Shown one piece after another: positions 40,501 to 50,251 of a DNA stretch of 64,000 nucleotides (positions are counted from its first letter, which is position 1; each line of letters opens with the position of its first letter). Source of the DNA: Pyropia yezoensis (Eukaryota > Rhodophyta > Bangiophyceae > Bangiales > Bangiaceae); the NCBI GenBank assembly GCA_009829735.1, contig CM020619.1, positions 28,794,063 to 28,858,062 on the forward strand, in the 5' to 3' direction. The notes below the pieces were generated by a model, which saw nothing but the letters and a program-made list of their open reading frames with translations, did not search any database and had not been told where the DNA came from. The position numbers and the translations under genes were made by a program.

Positions 40501-41663
40501 TGGGTGCATGTGCACTGGTTTGGCATCTGGCTTGAGTTGAATCCGGTGTAGGGTGGCGTCCATCTTGCCCAGCTCTCCAGACCACAGGTGCCGATATTCC
40601 TGGAGAAGCTTCTCCAGTGCCTCCTTCAAGTCGGGAGGGACGTTTTCTTGGTTGACCTTCGGCATCCCGGGCGGTGCTTGTTCGGGCTTCGGAGTAGTAC
40701 GGCCAGCCTGCTCTTGTTCCGGAGATACGTCTAAGGCCGTCAAGTTGGATGCCAGCTCTTGTTGCAGGTTCAAGAGGTCTTCCTTGCTCATAGCGCGGGC
40801 GGACCCCCGGTAAGGCTCTGCTGTACCAACTCGAGTGCCCTTGGCGAGGGTTATTGGCTTCCGGCTCACGTTGACGATCAGCACCGAGAACGGGGTGTGC
40901 CTCCCCACCTTCTTGTGGTGTCCGTGGGCTAGGTATAATCGGTGTTTCGCCAGAAATTCCTTGCGTCCGTAGATCAGGCATTGACCTGCAGTCCGGGTCG
41001 TGACTTGAACCTTGGTCTCCGAGCGAGGAGGTAGGAGCACCGGTTTGATGAGGGTCAAGGTAGAGGGTGGGATGCGTTCCTTCTGGTTCTTGGCCACACG
41101 AACCTTGGTGTCCAGGTGCTCCAGCACTGGTGACACAAACCCATGGTTGAACTGCACCTTTCCTTCTCCGGGTAGGATGCTCTTGACATGCTGCTTCTGG
41201 AAGTCCCAGCCTAGGATGAGGGGGACTGATAAGGTCTTGACTACTAGAAAGGGAAAAAGCATTGGTTCATTGTTGACATAGATGGCGACGGGAAGACGGC
41301 CAAGCGGTCGTAAGGTTTGACCTGATGCGTCTACAATCCGGGTCTTGGTAGGCGCTCTCCAGGCATGTCGACGCCAGCCCGGAGGTAACAGGTTCTCAGT
41401 GATGACGCTTGGTCCGGCTCCCGTGTCGACCACCGGCGTAACAGCTTGGGGGAGGCTATCCCCCACACGCATACGAGCATTAATCTTGAGGTTTTCCTTA
41501 CGCAGGACGAGCAAGGTCCCCTTGAACAAACAGGGTGTCCAGGCGGCTACCGGTTGAGCAGGTAACTGCCGTCCTTTCTCCCGGCACGCAAGGGGAGAAC
41601 AGGTAGAAGTACCCTGCCGTTGGAGATTCGGGAAGACACTTGGGGAGAGCGCCTGCCCTACTC
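37570..41663 (-). CDS. pol: E2 Pol polyprotein (PR-RT-RH-IN-chromodomain)
   Basis: Reached from gag by -1 slip at 41664-41670; the frame has no stop from there to 37570. Counting from the first TTG at 41529 (1319 residues): protease VVDTGAG (Asp35), reverse transcriptase YLDD at 490-493, RNase H Asp642 and TDH at 708-710, integrase zinc ligands His862, His869, Cys899, Cys902, triad Asp931, Asp991, Glu1027 with 35 residues between the last two, and a chromodomain-like end (YLRVRWFGFNPADDTWEPS, about 1241-1259). A Glu/Asp-rich tail of about 30 residues follows. All catalytic residues are present. Makes the enzymes for reverse transcription and integration. Confidence 0.95.
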
Positions 41664-43418
41664 GTTTCCCGGCTCCGAGGAGTCCTTAGAGGTTTCGGTC
41701 TCCAGGTCAAAGTCCGTAGGAGCTTCCCTTGCCAGAGCCTCCGTGATGCTCTGTAAGGTTGCCACTCGGATGGCATGTACCTGTGCCTTGTCCATCTTGG
41801 AGGGTGCCCGCCGGTCAGCCCAGTTGACCGCCTTTGCAAACACCAGTCTTTGACGCTTGAGTTTCTCCTGGAGATCCTCGGGAATGGTCGGGCACTGGTA
41901 GGACATATGATCCTCCTTCTGGCACAGCCAGCAAGACCGGAACCGCTGGTTCCTGATCTGCTTGGGGGCGACCAGGGAAGGTTGCTCCTTAGAAACGAAG
42001 CCGCCCCACTTGTCCCTTGACTCCATGGGTGAGGCCTCGCCAACTGCGAGTACCGGTACAGGGTTATCACCTCCCTTATACTTGTCGGGTCCGGGACGAA
42101 CTCGCGACAACGGCTTGGGGGTTGATACCATAGGAGCCTGGAGGGCCTTGGCTTGCCGGTGCTTGCCCTGGGTGTAGGCCATCAGCTGCTGGAAGGTATG
42201 TTCTTGATGTTCCTGGTTGTAGTTCTCCGCATCCACTTGAAGATATTCAGGAAGCCCCTCCGAGAAGATCATCTTGAGCCTGTCCTCAGGGTAAACGTTG
42301 CCACAAGCATCGCTCATCTCCCGGACACGACGGGCGAACGCCTCTGGAGTCTCTTGTCTCTCCATGGTTGCCCGGTTCAGCCTACCGACTGCCTTACGCA
42401 GGGAGTCCGCGTCTGCGTAGTTGGACAGGAGCCAGTTGACCGCCTCCGGATAACTCGCGACGGTACGTCCAACAATGTGCCCGGCAGAGTCTGGTAGAAC
42501 CTGTGCAAACCGCTGTTCCGCTTCTCCGGTCATGAAGTTAACCAGGAGATAGAGAGCCTTGCCCTCGGACACATCGTTGTCATTGCATGCCTTGACAAAC
42601 CGGCGCAGGAAGGCAAAGATAAGCGCCGGTCTCTTCCCGGAAAACTTAGGATGTCCCCCAAAGCTCGGCTGCATTCGCCGGTTCAGGGATGCCATCTTCT
42701 TGGCCATCTTCCGGGTGTAACCTTGGTCTTGGTTCTCCAGCCGGTAGTTACCCCAATACGTGACCTTGTTCAGGGTGGCATCTCCCACTTGGTGGGCAGG
42801 GAAGTCGAACTCGACTAGCCTGCGCCGGGTAGGACCGGAAGATGCATCCCAGTCATATCCCTCCTCAGGGCTGGAGGAACTGGTCTCGCTGGTGCTAGAG
42901 CGGCGGCGACGACGCCGACGCCTACGGCTGCTCCGGTCACCGGTCTTGGAGCTCCCCGCCCCATAGGACGCAAGGGGAGGAAAAGCTTGGCCGGTCCCAG
43001 GAGTCGAAGTCTCAGGAAGACCCGTAGAACCAGTCATAGCGGTGCCTCTGGCACTGCTAGTGCCCACAGGAAGAGGTGTATACACCCAGCTGCCATGTGT
43101 GGGTCCAGGAGTAAACACACCAGGGGCTATCCCTGGAGGTTGAAGAGTAGAACCGACAGGAGGGAGACGTCTGCTGCGAGCGGACTCAAACGCCGTTGAC
43201 CCCGGGGTGGCTCCCACAGGAGGAACAGCCGGAGGAACGGGAGCAGGCGGTACTTGGCCGCCTGTAGACTCCAGTCCACTACCGGATGTCACGCCCAGGT
43301 CTGCTTCACCCGTAGGGAGAACGCCGGGTTGGGCACCGTCCCCCGCGGTGACCAGGGATGCGTCAAGGGACGCGGGGTCTACCCCTTCGGGCACCGTCGT
43401 GCCAGGGAGGGTAGCCAT
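41658..43418 (-). CDS. gag: E2 Gag with CCHC zinc knuckle
   Basis: 586 residues from the ATG at 43418, about 190 bases after the primer site. A Pro/Gly/Ser/Thr-rich N-terminal 150 residues, then an Arg-rich patch (SSRRRRRRRRRSS), then the capsid domain (FSGKRPALIFAFLRRFVKAC and onward, with AVNWLLSNYADADSLRKAV), then the knuckle CWLCQKEDHMSYQC. It ends Gly-Asn-Glu-stop over the slippery site. Confidence 0.93.
   Translation of the reverse strand: MATLPGTTVPEGVDPASLDASLVTAGDGAQPGVLPTGEADLGVTSGSGLESTGGQVPPAPVPPAVPPVGATPGSTAFESARSRRLPPVGSTLQPPGIAPGVFTPGPTHGSWVYTPLPVGTSSARGTAMTGSTGLPETSTPGTGQAFPPLASYGAGSSKTGDRSSRRRRRRRRRSSTSETSSSSPEEGYDWDASSGPTRRRLVEFDFPAHQVGDATLNKVTYWGNYRLENQDQGYTRKMAKKMASLNRRMQPSFGGHPKFSGKRPALIFAFLRRFVKACNDNDVSEGKALYLLVNFMTGEAEQRFAQVLPDSAGHIVGRTVASYPEAVNWLLSNYADADSLRKAVGRLNRATMERQETPEAFARRVREMSDACGNVYPEDRLKMIFSEGLPEYLQVDAENYNQEHQEHTFQQLMAYTQGKHRQAKALQAPMVSTPKPLSRVRPGPDKYKGGDNPVPVLAVGEASPMESRDKWGGFVSKEQPSLVAPKQIRNQRFRSCWLCQKEDHMSYQCPTIPEDLQEKLKRQRLVFAKAVNWADRRAPSKMDKAQVHAIRVATLQSITEALAREAPTDFDLETETSKDSSEPGNE
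41664..41670 (-). promoter_or_regulatory. E2 -1 frameshift slippery site GGGAAAC
   Basis: In gag phase GAG CCG GGA AAC GAG TAG. The -1 frame reads on for over 1300 codons. Confidence 0.8.
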
Positions 43419-43606
43419 GTTGGTCTCTTGACAGCCACAGTCCAGTTACCTGCGTGTCCAAAGATCGCAAGACCACAAGAGAGGGGTTGGAGAGCCAGGA
43501 ATGGGATTCCCGTGAACGGGTGCAAATAATTCCCAAACCACAGAAAAAGACAGAATAGGAACAACGCAACCGCTGCTCCCAAATGTCTCTTCTCAAACAC
43601 TCCAAT

Positions 43607-43623
43607 CCCCTGCTGCTCCACCA
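43607..43623 (-). other. E2 primer-binding site
   Basis: TGGTGGAGCAGCAGGGG in element orientation, four bases inside the 5' LTR. It would pair with a tRNA 3' end CCCCTGCTGCTCCACCA. The same 17 bases occur in E4 at 52294-52310. I cannot name the tRNA. Confidence 0.75.
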
Positions 43624-43627
43624 AATA

Positions 43628-44201
43628 TGTGGTATAAAACTCGATCCTCTCAGACACGTGTCAATATCCCTCGGGGGAAAGGGACAGGTAACGCAGAAAG
43701 GGGAACTACGAGAATGGTATGCCTGTTGCCTCACGTGCCTGCTTGCAGGGCAAACAGATACGCACGGTAGTGCACACGGGGAAGAGGAAAGCAAACGCGC
43801 AGTTGTCTTTTTCCCTGAGGGCGCGGGCCGAGGGCGCCTCGCTGTCCCTCTTAACGTGCATCTGGGGGAACCCCGGCACGTTGGCCCGGTAGCCCCCCCC
43901 CATAACCCCGAGTGGCCCCGACCCGAGTCTAACCTCGTCAGGTCGGGGGCCACTATCACTACTAATTCTATTCCCACTCACTAATCTCACACTCAAATTC
44001 TCTCAAATCAAGTCCCTCACAAATATGCAAAAACACATCAGAAATCCCTCTCTCGCGTGTGGATAGCGTAGTCCACCGCATCCCAGTGCCGGGCACGGGC
44101 CACGGCCGCCAACCATCGCCACACGGCGGGCGTGTTCTGGCACCTGGTGCCCTCTGGTTGCAGTCCCGGGTCGGCGCCAAGTCGGGGCCAGGGATGCTAC
44201 A
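43628..44201 (-). repeat. E2 5' LTR
   Basis: 574 bp direct repeat of 34548-35122. Its outer end lies 9 bases before the ATG of the E4 antisense ORF. Confidence 0.93.
43633..43639 (+). promoter_or_regulatory. Antisense TATAAAA in E2 5' LTR
   Basis: Same box as in the 3' LTR; here it points at the E4 antisense ORF starting at 44211. Confidence 0.4.
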
Positions 44202-44210
44202 GGGAGGACC

Positions 44211-46154
44211 ATGGCGACCCCGGGAATGGAGACAGACTCTCTGGACGAACGTATGGAGGACACCTCCTACGGTGCAGCGCCCGCCGGGACTTCCGGCGGG
44301 GGCTCCGCGATCGTTCCAGGGGATGGGACTCCCGCGTCACCCGGCTTTGGGTTGACGGCGGGATCTCCCCCGGAGGCGGGACAAGTTGTCCCGCGTGAGG
44401 CCTTGTGGCGGTGGTTTTACCCCGCTTGGCCTCTATATGAGGAGGGGTTGACTGTTCTTCGCTGTGGCCGACTTGGCGCAGCGATGGGTCGGGTATGGGA
44501 CCGCCTACGGGAGAAGTTCCCCGGTAGGGTCGGGTCTCCTCCCGACTTCAGGACGGACCAGATTGCCTTCCTGGATGAGGACGAGGTCGAAGACGTGCAG
44601 CGGGCAAAGGCCATGGAGGACCGCGGGGGTACTATCTCGGGCACTGGCGACGTGCCAACCTTCACTTGGGACGCGGTGGCAACTCGCCCCCCGTACCTTC
44701 ACGAGGCCGATCCGCACACTCGTCACTTTGATGTGCGGATGGAGAAGGACTTCCGGCGAGGTCCCTACTTGGTGACCTCGGCTCAACTTGAGTTCCCTCA
44801 GCAGTCGGCTGCCAGTAAGGAGCAGTACTATCCGAAGAAGCCCGAGTGGTGGCCTCAAGTTGAGGTCCCCTACGGGTTCCCGGCGTTGCTACCACGGTTG
44901 CTTGACCACTTCGGCGCCGTCATGTTGACGGCTGGCCCAGATCACCTGGTGTGGGCCATGTTGGCCACCCAGTGGCTCCTCGAGGTCATGTCGACCAGGG
45001 TGTCTTGTGTTCAGCGGCGGGGGATGCTCTGGCATCTCCCCCTCCGGCATTTCCAAGGTTTGGAACAGCTCACCCCTCAGCTAGTTGCTGAGGGGTGTTC
45101 ATCAGGACAACTCACGCTACTTGAGGAGATGCTCCGCCTCCACAAGTTTATCGAGTGGGAGAGCATTGAGCACAAGTTGCGCCGCCCCACTCGTGGGCCC
45201 AAGGACGATGGCGCACTTCGCCAGTTCGTGTGGGTCGCTCGTGAACTTCACGACGGCCGTGTGGTCCTACGATAAGGGTTGGGCATCGGGGACTACCCGT
45301 ATGCCCCGGGGGTGGATCGCCACACTGCGCCACCCCCGGACAAGGCCATAGTTATGGCCGTGCCCTCATATGATGACCATATGACTCAACCCACTGCGGG
45401 GGCGCCAAGTCGGGGTCGCAGTTACACCCGGGTCCCGCCACCTCGGCCTGCCCCTCCGCTTCCTCCTGACCCCTACCAGCCGCACGGGGACATCCCGATT
45501 AGCGTGGCCGTTAAGTCGTCCACCCTGGTGTCCCCCAACTTGGGGGCCACCCTCCTGACGGTATACCCCAAGTTGGTGTTACCACCCACGCTTCTATCCT
45601 CAGAGATGATGATCACCACGTTGGTGCGCACCATTTCCTGGTTGGCCGCGTCGACCGCAACCCTTCAAAGTTCCGAGACTCCTCAACTTGAGGAGCGCGT
45701 TCGTACTGCAGTGGCGACCGCGAGTTGCAAGTCGGTGGCGGAGTTTATGACGGCCGAGTTGGCTCGCATCGGGGCTATTATGTCCCAGCCAGCCCCACTT
45801 GGGCGTGGCAAACGTCGCGCGAGCCGGGCATACTCGCCTCCTCGCCGTCCTCGCCGATACTCGCGGCGCTCTCCCTCCGTGTCGGAAGACGAGTTGTCTT
45901 ACTCCGTCTCGGAGTCCTCGACTGCGTCAGAGTCGGAGTCGGTCCGGCGTCTGCGTCGCCAACTTGCGCGCAAGACTAAACAGAAGGGCAGCCGTGGTCG
46001 TCGCCATTTGCGCGACCGTGAGGGGCGCGGTGGTTCCGACTTGGAGCCGCCGGCCCCGCCGACTGGTGGGGAGCGTTATCGCCGTGGGTCTCGCCGCTCG
46101 CCTCCACGTGAGGGCGAGGGCCGTGGGGTTGGAGAGTCTAGCATGCATGCCTAG
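44211..46154 (+). pseudogene. E4 antisense ORF protein, one stop
   Basis: 648 codons in one frame from the ATG at 44211, broken only by TAA at 45273-45275; the original protein would be about 646 residues. The core has QYYPKKP (205-211), TQWLLEVM (253-260), GMLWHLP (271-277) and LLEEMLRLHKFIEW, which parallel the E2 landmarks and the E1 segment GRLFHLPTG...EFEALLAVH. The last 120 residues are rich in Arg and Ser (SPPRRPRRYSRRSPS), like splicing-factor tails. It converges on pol with 111 bases between stops. E2 inserted just upstream and removed it from its own LTR. Confidence 0.72.
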
Positions 46155-46265
46155 TTGGCAGCTGCCTTGGTTGTGAGAGTGTGAGGGTTAGGGCTGTAGT
46201 TAAAAGCCACTCTGCGTACCACTTCGACTTGAAGCACTCTCTTGGCACTGTTACTCGGCCTTCCC

Positions 46266-49200
46266 TCACGTTGAGGGAGGGCTGTTAGGGTCTATCTCAT
46301 TTCGGGCACAGTAAGCCCGGGCCTTCTCAGCGGGAAGGTCCTCCACATACTCCCACGTATCATCATTGGCTTTGTAGCCAAACCAACGGACCCTCAACAT
46401 GAGGTGGTCAGTGTCCTCATCCCAGCCGTGGTCGATGAACTTATCGAACACGTACTCCTGCGGGCCCTGTTTGGCCGCAGGCAGTGAGGGGAGGCGCCAC
46501 GCTTCCAACGCACGCGCCCAAGCTGGGTCGCCTGCAGGCGGTGGTGCAACTTTGACCACGTCCTGTCCGTTCACTGTGCGGACCCCATCGTCACTTTCGA
46601 TGGTGAAGCGCCGCCCATCAGTACGAAGGACCTGGTACGGCCCCTTCGTCTGGAATACCAACTTACCCCCAGTTGGGGTGTGTGAGTGTACCAGCACCAA
46701 GTTACCCTGCTCGGGGACATGCTTAGCATTGCGCACCTTTTTGTCAAAGGTACACTTTTAGCGCTTTTGTGCTTTGTCCATCTCAGCCCTGACTTTAGGG
46801 ATGAGGTGTTCAAGCCTAGCAGCGAACTCCGCCTTACTCTCAGTAGGAGTAGGCGAACTGCCACCATCCTCCCTAGTTGGGAGCGGCCGCCGCACGGCAA
46901 TAGACCGCACGCGACGGGGGGTCACAAAAGCGAGGGGTACTTCCCCGGTAGATGAGTGAACCTTCGAATTGTAGGCAGTGGTAAGAATAGAAATGTATTG
47001 GTCCCACGTTTTCACATGCTCACTCACATAGTGGCGCAGCTGCCGAACAATAGTTTTGTTGAAGCGCTCCACCTGCCCATCAGTTTGTGGGTGGTAGGGG
47101 GTGGCATAGTTTGCCTTAACCCCCCACATATCCAGCACTCCCTGAAGCAGTACAGACGCAAATTGCGGTCCATTGTCCGATAGTGTACTATCCGGAATGC
47201 CATACGCGGCAACCCAGTGATCTAGGAAGGCTGACACGACCGACATGGCCGTGATCTCTGCCAGTGGGATCGCTCGCGTAAGTTTCGTGAAGCGGTCACA
47301 GATGACCAGGAGGTACTGGTTGCCCTCCTCGGTCACTGGCAGTGGCCCAAGGATGTCCATCGCCAACGCGGCGAAGGGCTCCTTGGCCGGGAACAATAGC
47401 ATAGCCGTAGTAGGCCGCCGTTCCATCAGACGGTTCTGTGCACAACTTGTGCAGGCAGCCACCCAAATGTAGATGTCCACCACCATGGACGGCCAGTAGT
47501 ACCTGGTCCTCAGGGTCTGGTACAGTTTACTAGACCCCAGGTGTCCACCCGTGGGAGCGTTAAGCTCCCTCTCAAGGATACTGTCCTTGAGGGATGCGGG
47601 GTCGACAAGTTGTTCGGTCCCCTGGAATACCCCCCTCCTCATGAGGAGGCCATCGTCTCCCAGAAAGAACCGCGTCTCCGCCACTGTATCCAGTGTATCC
47701 CTCTGCGACTTGCAGAAGGGATCCTCGGCCTGGGCCTTCACCACCTCGTCCAGGGACAGGGGCAAGTACTTCTTGTTCCCTGGCGCCTCGGGGTTCAACG
47801 CCTGACCCGAGCGCGTGACTACCCCCACGATGGGGATGTCCTCATCGACTGGGTTAGTGTCCAGCCGCTCGGTAGGTACCTGAGAGAGGCCGTCGGCAAG
47901 GGCATGTTGCCTGCCAGGTCGGTATTCAATGTCAAAGTTGAAGGGTGCCAGTCGCACCCTCCACCGGTTGAGACGAGTGTTCGTACAGTCCGTCTTAAAG
48001 ATGAACTGCAACGCGCGGTGGTCACAGCGGATGAGGAACTTCTCACCCTCCAGGTAGTGACGAAATGACGTCACCGCCCACACCACTGCGAGTCCTTCCA
48101 ACTCGGTGACTCCGTAGTTCTTCTCGGCCGAGTTCAGCCCCTTACTAAAGTATCCCACCGGCAAGTACTCCTTGTCCGGCTGCTGCTGAAGCAACACACA
48201 ACCAAGTTGGTCGTAGCTAGCGTCCACATCCAGGATGTAGTGGCCTCCCAATTTGGGAATAGCCAAGATGGGGGGCTTCAGCAGAAGGTCCCGAAGAGTC
48301 TCAAAGGATTCCTGCTCCACCCGACTTGGGGGAGGCAGGTTCTTCGGTAGCGTTGAGCTCACTAGCTCATTCAACGGCTTCGCCACCTAGGCGAAGCCCT
48401 TGGTGAAACGTCGGTACACGTTACACATCCCGAGAAAGCTCCTCATCTGGGTCTGGGTCCGGCGGTACTGAGCCTTACGGATGGCCCTCAAGTTTTTCTC
48501 GTTGACACTGAGACGCCCCGGACGGACAACATGTCCCAAGTATTCCACCTCTTGAGTGAAGAGGTGGCACTTACTCGCCTTCAGTGACACACCGGCGTCA
48601 GCAAGAAGCTTGAACACCTGGCCAAGATGGCCAATGTGTTCCTCCAGACTTCGGGAGAACACAATGATATCGTCTAGGTACACGAGACAGATCTGCCACC
48701 GTTCTCCGGCCAGAATCATGTCCATAGCGCGCTGGAAAGTTGCCGGCGCGTTACACAGGCCAAACAGTAGACGCTTGCACTGGTAGGTACCACAGTGACA
48801 GGTAAAGGTAGTTTTATGCCTGTCCTCCAAGGCAATGGGAATTTTCCAGTACCCCGCGTTACAGTCCAGGGTAGAGAACACGTTCGCCTCCCCCAGAGAG
48901 TCCAGACAGTCGTCCATCCTAGGTCGGGGATAACTGTCCTTCACCGTGCTCTCGTTGAGCTTTCGGTAGTCGATACAGAACCGGGGGGTCCCGTCAACTT
49001 TGGGGACGATAACCACCGGACTCGCCCACTCGGCGTTACTGGCCTCGATCACATCGAGGGCTTCCATGCGAGCAATTTGCTCCTTAACGAGGGCCCTTGA
49101 ACGGGGTCCTCCCCTATACGGCTGTTGGCGTATAGGGGGTGCACCGGGCTTCAACTCGATCCGGTGTTGGGTAGCTCTCATGAGTCCCAATTGACCATCC

Positions 49201-50251
49201 CACAACTTGTGATATTGGTCCAAGAGGCGTTCAACTTGAACCCTCAACCTGGGTGGAACATCCTCCATGTTCACATGGGGCCGAGGAGAGGCGGCCGACT
49301 TGGCTTGGTGCTTCTCCTTTCCAGACTTCGGGTCGCTACTTGCGCCCGCGTTGAGGGTGACCGCTACTACCGGTCCCTCGTGTTGGTCGATATAGCCGAA
49401 CTTGGCTCCCGACTTGAAGTACTTGGGCGACGAGCTCAGGTTCATCACCTGGATCCTCCACGAGACTCCGGCTTTGGAGTCCATCGTGCCAAGGGCAACA
49501 TGCACTTGGTGCTTGCGAGCAAGACGGGGGTAAGGGTGCACCAACCCGTTCCCCGTATAATCAGTTACAACATCAACGTGCGCCACCGAGTTGGGGGGCA
49601 ACGTGACTTTACGGGCAAAACGCAGGGTAGCAGCAAACCCGTCCCTCACAGAGCAAGCAGGCTTCGACTGTGAGACTGTCGCAGGAGCCACAGACTTTCC
49701 CTTACCAAGGATGGGGATAGTCTCCCCATTCATCAACTTGACCCAGTACTCAGGGCCACGAATCAAAGGCACTTGTGTTACAACATAAGGGGTACCCAGA
49801 AGCAGGGGTACCGATATATTCTCAACTACTCCATAGGTCACGTCGACCTCATGGGTCCCCAACCTAGTTGGTAGGGTCACGGCACCAACGATGGGAAGTA
49901 CCCCACCATTGATATCGATCAGATGGTCAGCTTTAGACTTCCAGCGTTGGAGCTTCATCTCCTTTGGTAATAGCGACATGCGTATCAAGGAGGCTCCTGA
50001 CCCGGCATCAAGTACGATACGGGCACAACAGGCGCGGCCGGGGGCAAGTTGCACCCGTCCAGCCACCTGGAAGTTCTCACCCGTCAGCACCGCGATGACC
50101 CGACGTGGGTTTACGTTCTTGGGGAGTCCAACCCGAGGTGGGCGGACTCCCTTAGGTCGCCGCAGTATCCGGCACGGTTGATTCGTCCTCTTGACCCACT
50201 TGGCCGAGGCTGCCGTTGTGAGCTTCGGACGGCCTGCTCCAACGGTCATTC
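46266..50251 (-). pseudogene. pol: E4 Pol (PR-RT-RH-IN-chromodomain), two stops
   Basis: Single frame reached by -1 slip at 50252-50258. Protease is VLDAGSGASL (D-A-G in place of D-T-G); reverse transcriptase LLFGLCNAPATFQ and YLDD; RNase H DVDASYDQLG and RCDHRALQF; integrase zinc ligands with SCAQNR, Asp in AMDILGPLP, Asp in LSDNGPQF, Glu in GQVERFNKT; chromodomain-like LRVRWFGYKANDDTWEY. TAG at 48387-48389 interrupts it before RNase H (others have a sense codon in KDFARIAKPL) and TAA at 46758-46760 after integrase, where E2 has Tyr. Otherwise well preserved. Confidence 0.88.

Larger units (their letters stand above)
34548..44201 (-). mobile_element. E2: intact young chromovirus with antisense ORF
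   Basis: 9654 bp bounded by LTRs of 575 and 574 bp that differ, by eye, only by one G in a G-run. A perfect 5-bp target duplication GGGAG flanks it (34543-34547, 44202-44206). It has a primer-binding site, gag, shift site, an uninterrupted pol, an uninterrupted antisense ORF and a polypurine tract. Nothing appears broken, so it is probably recently active. It landed in E4, directly before the E4 antisense ORF. Confidence 0.95.

Noticed and set aside
34548..44201. E2 and E4 as tandem elements sharing one LTR at 43628-44201
   Set aside because: The GGGAG duplication on both sides of E2 and the different E4 LTR show that E2 simply inserted into E4.
25440..46154. Antisense ORFs as env genes
   Set aside because: They lie on the opposite strand and have no signal peptide, membrane anchor or furin-like site.
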